Shown here: positions 48,846 through 54,199 of the stretch, in pieces
Position numbering within the stretch: the first letter of the stretch is position 1
How the letters are laid out: each line of letters opens with the position of its first letter
Assembly (NCBI GenBank): GCA_047619685.1
Contig: JBLHLC010000030.1
Coordinates: forward strand, 1 to 54,199
From: JABDJZ01 sp047619685
GTDB taxonomy: Bacteria; Bacteroidota; Rhodothermia; Rhodothermales; UBA10348
DNA length: 54,199 nucleotides
Direction: 5' to 3'
The notes under the pieces: generated by a model
What the model was told of the DNA's origin: nothing
What the model saw: only the letters and a program-made list of their open reading frames with translations
Database searches by the model: none
Position numbers and translations under genes: made by a program

Positions 48846-49987
48846 TGACCGTAGCCGGTCATTTCCAGGAAGCCGCGCCCGGTCAGACGGCCCGTCGGGC
48901 CTTCACCGGAGACACGAATCATGCCCTCCCAGTACGGCACACGCGTCTTCAACTCCTGCCGGTCCATTTGGGCTTCCACATCCAGTCGTACATCCAGATC
49001 CGGAATCTCAAGCGACCAGGCAACCGGGTATTCTGATCCGGTTTCGGGGCTTCGCCACACCCGGACCGGGGTCATTCGGGTCCCGGCCGTGCTGAAGGCC
49101 AGCTTCTCTCCTCCCGGACCGATCAGGGATCCATCCATATAGTCCTCACCCCCGTCTGACCTCAATCTGAACAGCATGAGGTCACGACCATCCGCCAATT
49201 GAATGGAAAACCAGTCCCATCCCCGCTGATCCGGTGCCAAGAGGGACGTGCTCCACTCCCGGTCGAACCAGGAGTCGCCCGTTACGGCGATTGTCTCGGC
49301 ACCTGACCGAATCGTGCCGGTGGTCCTCAATCGTGATATCGAGTAGTAGTGAGACGCTTGTCCCTCCTGGTTTCCTTTTGCGCTGTACCCCGCCTCGCCT
49401 TGAAGAAACACCGGTTTTTCGGGTCGCAGTGTGAGGTTCAAACCGATAGACTGCCCTTCGGCACGGAGTCGTAGTTCCGAAAGATCTTCCGGCCCTTCCA
49501 TCCGCCAGTTCTCTATCCAGACGCGGACACCAGTCGAGTCCACGCAACCACAAGCTAACCCAAGTGCCCCCCTCGAGAAGCGCTCCTCACTCACGAAACT
49601 GTCATTGTTCGGATCTGAAATGGCCAGGTGCGCACTGTACAACTGATTCGTAGTCCATTTTCCGGCCGAAGGGGCCCGCGCCTGAGGTGGAGAAAGGGCG
49701 TTTCTGAAAATGGTGAATTGGTAACCCAGAGGCCGACCTTCTGGCCCTTGAAGGTTGCCAGTCAGATACCACCACTCCAGATAGAAGCCGGGATGTGCGC
49801 CATGGTCCCGGGGAAACTGGATCCGGTAGCCGGGTTCGGCGCGATCAAAGCCTGTGGTATCAACCGAGAGTGCCTCTCTCAGACTCAGCGAGGTGACCGG
49901 CTCGGGGGCATCACATGCTGACAGGGTCAGCGCGATCAGCAGAGTCACCAGGCCTCTCAAGAGGACGGCTGCGCGCGGATTATCCAA
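48842..49987 (-). CDS. AttH/CrtC-like (lipocalin-like) lipoprotein
   Basis: A 381-residue lipoprotein. The TTG start at 49987 gives MDNPRAAVLLRGLVTLLIALTLSAC, lipidation at Cys25. The mature part has AttH/carotenoid-hydratase-like motifs: FPRDHGAHPGFYLEWWYLTGNL, LGYQFTIFRNAL, LYSAHLAISD, TGDSWFDREWSTSLLAPDQRGWDWFSIQLADGRDLMLFRLR. In AttEFGH-type systems this protein accompanies an FtsX-type ABC transporter, as here. It overlaps the permease by 8 bases and the next gene by 4, so translation is coupled along the chain. The ligand is probably a hydrophobic molecule. Confidence 0.88.
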   Translation of the reverse strand: MDNPRAAVLLRGLVTLLIALTLSACDAPEPVTSLSLREALSVDTTGFDRAEPGYRIQFPRDHGAHPGFYLEWWYLTGNLQGPEGRPLGYQFTIFRNALSPPQARAPSAGKWTTNQLYSAHLAISDPNNDSFVSEERFSRGALGLACGCVDSTGVRVWIENWRMEGPEDLSELRLRAEGQSIGLNLTLRPEKPVFLQGEAGYSAKGNQEGQASHYYSISRLRTTGTIRSGAETIAVTGDSWFDREWSTSLLAPDQRGWDWFSIQLADGRDLMLFRLRSDGGEDYMDGSLIGPGGEKLAFSTAGTRMTPVRVWRSPETGSEYPVAWSLEIPDLDVRLDVEAQMDRQELKTRVPYWEGMIRVSGEGPTGRLTGRGFLEMTGYGQ

Positions 49988-52487
49988 TGGCGGACCTCAA
50001 GCGACTTGCCAAGGAACGTGCCCCGGTGGACCAGGCAGGAATCAAGGCCGCAACCACAGCCGATGCGACCGACACGAATACGGCCTGCAGGAGGATTTCG
50101 GGCGCTATGGAGAAATCCAGTGACCATCCAAAGGACCGCCTGTTTATGACAAACACCAAGCCTGCGGCAAGCGCCAGACCCAGCGGAAGGGCCAGCATTC
50201 CAGCCAGGAAACCCATTATCGCAGACTGCAGGAGGATGAGCCTCGCCAACGTTCCACGCCGCATCCCTATGGCGCGCTGTACAGCAAATTCCCACGAGCG
50301 CTCCAACTGAATCGCAGAGAGCGCGCTTATTACGCCAATGACAGCAACCACCAGCGCGAGAATCTGAAGGACCCCGGTTATCGCAAAGGTCCTGTCGAAT
50401 ACTTCCAGCGAGGCGCTCCGCAAGGACGCATTGGACTGGACAACCAGCGTTTGAAACCCTGCTGTGGCGCGTGATACTTCCGCCGCAACGGCCGTCACAT
50501 CGCTTTCGGGTTGCAAATACAGCGCCAATCCACCATATCCCGGATCCCCAAACCACGCGGTGTAGACCGCTCTGTCAATCAGCATGACGCCCACGTCCGA
50601 CCCGAAGTCCACGTACTCCGCGGCAATCGGCACTCGGCGCACGCCCTGTTCCGTCGGGACTTCCAAGGTATCGCCGGGCGCGACTCCGTGCCGGAAGGCG
50701 AAGGGCTCGGATACGAAGACACTACCGTTCTGCAGCGCTGACCAGGGGTCGGCAGCGGCGGACCGCAAGAACCGGTAGGCCCCACGGGTCCTTGCGCCGT
50801 GCTCGACAATAACCGCGGTTGCTGGGCCAATAGAGGTTGTGATCTCTACCCTGCGAACGCCGAAGGTTGCCTCCACCCCGGGAGAGGCGCGCATTACCCG
50901 GACGGCCTCTTCCGTCAGGAGCCCGCCCCCGAGCCTGGCACCGCCCCCTGGAGCCGACACGTAGATGTCGGCCTGCAGGGTGGTCCCGAGCCACTCCACA
51001 ACGGTGCTTCGAAAACTCCCCACCATGACCCCAACTCCTACTGCGGCGGCAACAGAAATGCTAAGGGCGACTATGGCCACGGCCGTACGGCTGAGTTGGC
51101 TGTCTATGCTTCGCAAGGCCATTCGCCCCGAGAGAGACCAACGCAGCCTTGAAAGCGCGCGTACGGTCAGAAGAATGACAAATGGACCTGACAGTGCAAA
51201 AGCGGCGATGATGAGAAAAAGACCGGCGTACGCCCCCGCGATTCCCCCCGACTGCAGAATCACCACGAGCCCGACCGTCCCCAGTCCCAGCCCAATCAAT
51301 GCCCCCTGTGGGGCCTGACGGGCGAACGCCTCTTCCTCTTCGGATCGACGCATGGCCACCGCGGCGGAGACCCGCGCGGCCCGACGCGCCGGAATCCAGG
51401 CAGCCAGCAAACTCGCGCCCACCCCAAGTGCACCCGCCTTCAGTAGTTCCGGCGCTGTGAGTGCCGCCTCCCTGACGTTCACCACGAAATAGAGGTCGTT
51501 GATCGCGCGGGTGACCAGACCAACCAGGACCTGCCCCAGCCAAGCGCCGGCGGCGACCCCGATCAGGCTTCCAACCACCCCCAGCACCAGGGCCTCGGCC
51601 ACGACAGACCTGGTTATGAGTCTTGCGGGGACCCCGGCGGCGCGAAGACGGCTGTAGACCGGTCGACGCTGGACCACTGAGAATGACATGATGTTGAAGA
51701 TCAGAAACATGCCGACCACAAGCGCGAGATATGACAGCGCCTGAAGATTCGTCTCGAAGGCCTGGGTCATCTGCGACAGCGCCGCCGTCCTGGCCGCGGG
51801 ACGGGTGGCTACGACAGCTTCTCCCATCCGCTGAGCGACCCCCAATGCCTCGGTCTCTTCTGAAAACAGATCGATTCGGGTGAGTCGGCCGGCTGAATCG
51901 AGTACCCGCTGGGCAGTAGAGATATCCGTCACCATCAGGTCCACCCAACCCTGGCGACCGGACGATTCCAGCGGGGAGACCACACCAATGACAGCAAGCG
52001 TGTTTGACCGACCCGCAAAACTCACGCGAACCGAATCACCCAGATTGGTACGCAGGCGTGCGGCGGCATCTCCAGAAATCACGATCCGATCCGGGCGCAG
52101 CAGGAGTTCACCCGGGGACGGAAAGCCGGCAAGCGCTCTGCCCGGCGCGTCGCGGCCGAACACGTCGATCCCCAGGAGTCGGAATGTGCCGGCATCAGTC
52201 CGGACATATCCTTCGACCACCGGTGAGGAATCTTGCACCCCTAAATGGGTCCTCAGTGCTACGTACGCCTTTTCGTCGATCGTTCCCGCAGGCCCGCTCA
52301 GTTGAAGGGTCGCGGAACCAGACACCGTCTGGGTCGATAATTGAAAGGCCCGGCTGGCACTCGTGGTTGCCAGATCGACGCCGGCCACCATCGCCACACC
52401 AATGGCAACTCCGGCCACCGACATCACCAGCTGCAGGCGATGGTCGGCGAAGTACCGCAGCGCGGCTGTAGCCAACAGCCGAATCAC
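49980..52487 (-). CDS. ABC transporter permease, FtsX/MacB type (AttFG-like)
   Basis: An 835-residue permease with two FtsX-type halves: an N-terminal TM helix (HRLQLVMSVAGVAIGVAMVAG), a periplasmic domain, three TMs (YLALVVGMFLIFNIMSFSVVQRRPVYSRLRAAG; VLGVVGSLIGVAAGAWLGQ), then a second set starting LRSIDSQLSRTAVAIVALSISVAAAVGVGVMVG and ending with AIQLERSWEFAVQRAIGMRRGTL. Such permeases drive extraction or mechanotransmission rather than classic import. It overlaps the ATPase gene upstream by 4 bases (ATGA) and the AttH-like gene downstream by 8. Confidence 0.9.
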   Translation of the reverse strand: MIRLLATAALRYFADHRLQLVMSVAGVAIGVAMVAGVDLATTSASRAFQLSTQTVSGSATLQLSGPAGTIDEKAYVALRTHLGVQDSSPVVEGYVRTDAGTFRLLGIDVFGRDAPGRALAGFPSPGELLLRPDRIVISGDAAARLRTNLGDSVRVSFAGRSNTLAVIGVVSPLESSGRQGWVDLMVTDISTAQRVLDSAGRLTRIDLFSEETEALGVAQRMGEAVVATRPAARTAALSQMTQAFETNLQALSYLALVVGMFLIFNIMSFSVVQRRPVYSRLRAAGVPARLITRSVVAEALVLGVVGSLIGVAAGAWLGQVLVGLVTRAINDLYFVVNVREAALTAPELLKAGALGVGASLLAAWIPARRAARVSAAVAMRRSEEEEAFARQAPQGALIGLGLGTVGLVVILQSGGIAGAYAGLFLIIAAFALSGPFVILLTVRALSRLRWSLSGRMALRSIDSQLSRTAVAIVALSISVAAAVGVGVMVGSFRSTVVEWLGTTLQADIYVSAPGGGARLGGGLLTEEAVRVMRASPGVEATFGVRRVEITTSIGPATAVIVEHGARTRGAYRFLRSAAADPWSALQNGSVFVSEPFAFRHGVAPGDTLEVPTEQGVRRVPIAAEYVDFGSDVGVMLIDRAVYTAWFGDPGYGGLALYLQPESDVTAVAAEVSRATAGFQTLVVQSNASLRSASLEVFDRTFAITGVLQILALVVAVIGVISALSAIQLERSWEFAVQRAIGMRRGTLARLILLQSAIMGFLAGMLALPLGLALAAGLVFVINRRSFGWSLDFSIAPEILLQAVFVSVASAVVAALIPAWSTGARSLASRLRSAIG

Positions 52488-53197
52488 GACTTCCCGGTCA
52501 GTTTTTCGCCCATGGCGGGGGCTGGCCCAAGCAGGCCCTCTCGAAGCTGAAGAACCCGGTCCGAAATCTGGAGAAAGTCTGTGTCGTGGGTAACGACCAA
52601 CATGCTGACACCCCTCTCCCGGACCATCCCGTGTAGCAAATCCATGATCTGGCGGCCCGTCTCGTAGTCCAAATTCCCCGTAGGTTCGTCCGCCAGGACA
52701 AGCCGTGGCCCATGGATCAGGGCCCTGGCCACCGCCACCCGCTGCTGCTCGCCGCCAGACAAGCGGTCCGGCCGGGTGTCTTCGCGACCACGGAGGCCAA
52801 TGAGGCCAAGCATGTCTGACGCCTTGCTTTTTGCCTGGCTGAGGGACATCCCCGTCAAGACCAGGGGCAGGGAGACGTTTTCTCCGGCCGTGAGCGTGGG
52901 AATCAGATTGAACGACTGGAATACAAATCCCATGTCGCGGGCTCGCAGGCCGGTCCGCTCGTCATCTGTGAGCGTGCCGAGATCCACACCCGCAAATTCA
53001 ACCGAGCCAGAGTCAGCCACATCCAGACCGCCGATCACGTTGAGCAGCGTACTCTTTCCCGACCCACTTCGACCCAGAAGGGCGACAAATTCCCCTTCTG
53101 CAACAGAAAGGGAAGCGCCCTGCAAAATTTGCCGCCGGACGCCCGCCTCACTGTAGTGTTTGCGGACCTCGGAAAGTGCCAGGATGGGTAAAGCCAT
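52484..53197 (-). CDS. ABC transporter ATP-binding protein (MacB/LolD type)
   Basis: A 237-residue ATPase from ATG 53197; an ATG at 53212 adds five residues but lies in the upstream hairpin. Walker A GRSGSGKST, Q-loop MGFVFQSFNLIP, signature LSGGEQQRVAVARAL, Walker B LVLADEPTGNLD, H-loop VVTHD. The LolD/MacB-type NLD after Walker B and the FtsX-type partner agree. It energises the permease encoded next. It is the promoter-proximal gene of the four-gene minus-strand chain; GGAACAGG precedes the ATG. Confidence 0.93.
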   Translation of the reverse strand: MALPILALSEVRKHYSEAGVRRQILQGASLSVAEGEFVALLGRSGSGKSTLLNVIGGLDVADSGSVEFAGVDLGTLTDDERTGLRARDMGFVFQSFNLIPTLTAGENVSLPLVLTGMSLSQAKSKASDMLGLIGLRGREDTRPDRLSGGEQQRVAVARALIHGPRLVLADEPTGNLDYETGRQIMDLLHGMVRERGVSMLVVTHDTDFLQISDRVLQLREGLLGPAPAMGEKLTGKS

Positions 53198-53213
53198 GCC
53201 TGTTCCACGCATG

Positions 53214-53245
53214 CATCCGGCGCGGGTTCATGTCCGCGCCGGATG
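53214..53245. terminator. Strong hairpin between gdhA and the ABC operon
   Basis: CATCCGGCGCGG (53214-53225) pairs perfectly with CCGCGCCGGATG (53234-53245), loop 8 bases. It lies 43 bases after the gdhA stop and 17 bases before the ABC start. No T-run follows on the minus strand. It may terminate gdhA transcription or form a leader structure of the ABC operon. Confidence 0.55.
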
Positions 53246-53287
53246 TCACGCCCCTTTCATTTTGTGAACCCGGACTCCCGCCCTGGC

Positions 53288-54199
53288 CTAGACTGCGCCG
53301 TACGCCAACATCGCGTTGGCCACCTTCACAAAGCCACCCACATTCGCGCCCAAGACGTAGTCTACGTAGTTATCAGTCTTCTGGCCGTGATGCACGCAAG
53401 TGCCGTGGATTGTCGCCATGATCTTTTGAAGCTTCTGGTCAACTTCCTCGCGGGTCCACTGCATGCGAATGGAGTTCTGTGTCATTTCCAAGCCGGAAAT
53501 CGCGACGCCCCCGGCATTTGCCGCTTTTCCCGGACCGAATAGAATGCGCGCCTCCCCAAAGAGCTGCGTCGCTTCGTAGGTAGCGGGCATGTTGGCGCCC
53601 TCCGAGACCAGGAAACAACCATTTTTCAGCAAATCGTGGGCATCGGACAGGTCAATCTCATTCTGCGTTGCAGAGGGAAAGGCAAGGTCTGCCTTGACCG
53701 CCCAGGGCCTCTGACCGGCATGAAAGGCCAGTCCGAACTCGGTCGCAAATTCCTGGAGTCGCCCGCGCGGCGTGTTCTTGAGTTGGCAAGCCGTTCGTCG
53801 TAGAAGCCGATGGTGCCGAGCGTATCGCCGATGGTCCATGACGAATTCCAACATCTCGGAGTTGATGCCATCGGGGGCGAGAACAAAACCTCCCGAGTCC
53901 GAGAGGGTCAACACCTTGGCTCCAAGTTCAATGAGCTTTTCGGCCGTGTACTGCGCCACGTTGCCAGAACCGGAGACCAGACAGGATTTACCCTCTAGCC
54001 CATCCCGACGGTTATTCAGCATTTCCCGCGCAAAATAGACGTTCCCGTACCCGGTGGCTTGGGGCCTTATCACGCTTCCGCCGTACGCGAGCCCCTTGCC
54101 TGTCATGGTCCCGGTGAACTCATTTTTCAGGCGGCGATACTGACCAAACAGGTATCCAATTTCCCGGGCACCCACGCCGATATCGCCGGCCGGTACGTC
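53288..54199 (-). CDS. gdhA: NADP-type glutamate dehydrogenase, C-terminal two thirds, with in-frame insert
   Basis: A partial gene entering from the right edge. The first codons visible read DVPAGDIGVGAREIGYLFGQY, the hexameric Glu dehydrogenase signature, and the N-terminal catalytic part lies beyond 54199. Visible blocks: TGKGLAYGGSVIRPQATGYG, dinucleotide motif VSGSGNVAQYTAEKL, SEGANMPATYEA, GPGKAANAGGVAISGLEMTQNS, and the ending GGFVKVANAMLAYGAV. Between MLEFVMD and LKNTPRGRLQEF lie 17 residues rich in Arg and His (53783-53833) that I would not expect; the flanks join perfectly without them. It interconverts glutamate and 2-oxoglutarate for nitrogen assimilation. Confidence 0.9.
   Translation of the reverse strand, partial: DVPAGDIGVGAREIGYLFGQYRRLKNEFTGTMTGKGLAYGGSVIRPQATGYGNVYFAREMLNNRRDGLEGKSCLVSGSGNVAQYTAEKLIELGAKVLTLSDSGGFVLAPDGINSEMLEFVMDHRRYARHHRLLRRTACQLKNTPRGRLQEFATEFGLAFHAGQRPWAVKADLAFPSATQNEIDLSDAHDLLKNGCFLVSEGANMPATYEATQLFGEARILFGPGKAANAGGVAISGLEMTQNSIRMQWTREEVDQKLQKIMATIHGTCVHHGQKTDNYVDYVLGANVGGFVKVANAMLAYGAV

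Overview
The window looks like chromosome from a GC-rich marine-type member of the Bacteroidota/Rhodothermota (Rhodothermia-like). The reasons are several secreted proteins ending in a type IX secretion (Por) C-terminal sorting domain (YPNPFNP ... lysine end), a PorV-family outer-membrane protein, a TonB-dependent receptor with a carboxypeptidase-regulatory N-terminus, frequent lipoproteins, weak Shine-Dalgarno sequences and several TTG/GTG starts. No species name can be given from sequence reading alone. No rRNA, tRNA, CRISPR array, transposase or phage gene was recognised.

Layout. 1-2886: the tail of ccoS (cbb3 oxidase maturation) overlapping a convergent TauE/SafE-like membrane protein, an AlkA-type DNA glycosylase, an unknown protein preceded by two operator-like inverted repeats, and a lipoprotein methyltransferase. 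3018-17260: a seven-gene, same-strand, tightly packed block of envelope and secreted proteins: a large secreted protein with an EF-hand-like loop, a 1317-residue protein made of two near-identical 599-residue halves plus a sorting domain, a lipoprotein, a TonB-dependent receptor, a PorV-like protein, a beta-propeller lipoprotein and a secreted endonuclease/exonuclease/phosphatase-family enzyme. I read this as a candidate surface system for handling extracellular nucleic acid or another phosphodiester. 17330-18092: a doubtful small gene and a lipoprotein with a short collagen-like stretch. 18374-26886: mannose-1-phosphate guanylyltransferase, then a TetR - TolC - membrane fusion protein - RND pump operon in which the pump carries an unusual extra membrane insert.

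26893-33204: Mpl, a lipoprotein M19 dipeptidase, an HtrA/Deg protease, an unrecognised gene containing two long perfect palindromes, and an L-Ala-D/L-Glu-type dipeptide epimerase; three of these fit murein-peptide recycling. 33178-41563: OsmC-like and NRDE/TANGO2-like proteins on the minus strand, aroB, a TamB-type translocation protein, and a membrane-anchored AraC regulator with a degenerate receiver domain. 41833-45885: two tandem paralogous secreted proteins with DUF11-like, photosystem/sortilin-like propeller and sorting domains. 46152-47324: a PLP aminotransferase.

47388-53197 (minus strand) is an overlapping four-gene chain: ABC ATPase, FtsX-type permease, AttH/CrtC-like lipoprotein, and a fusion of an HsdR-N-terminal-like nuclease-fold domain with a complete HAL2/SAL1-type 3'(2'),5'-bisphosphate nucleotidase. 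The fusion is the most unusual single gene in the window. The window ends inside a glutamate dehydrogenase gene carrying an apparent 17-residue in-frame insertion. No gene-free stretch exceeds about 300 bases once the doubtful small gene at 17330-17518 is counted.
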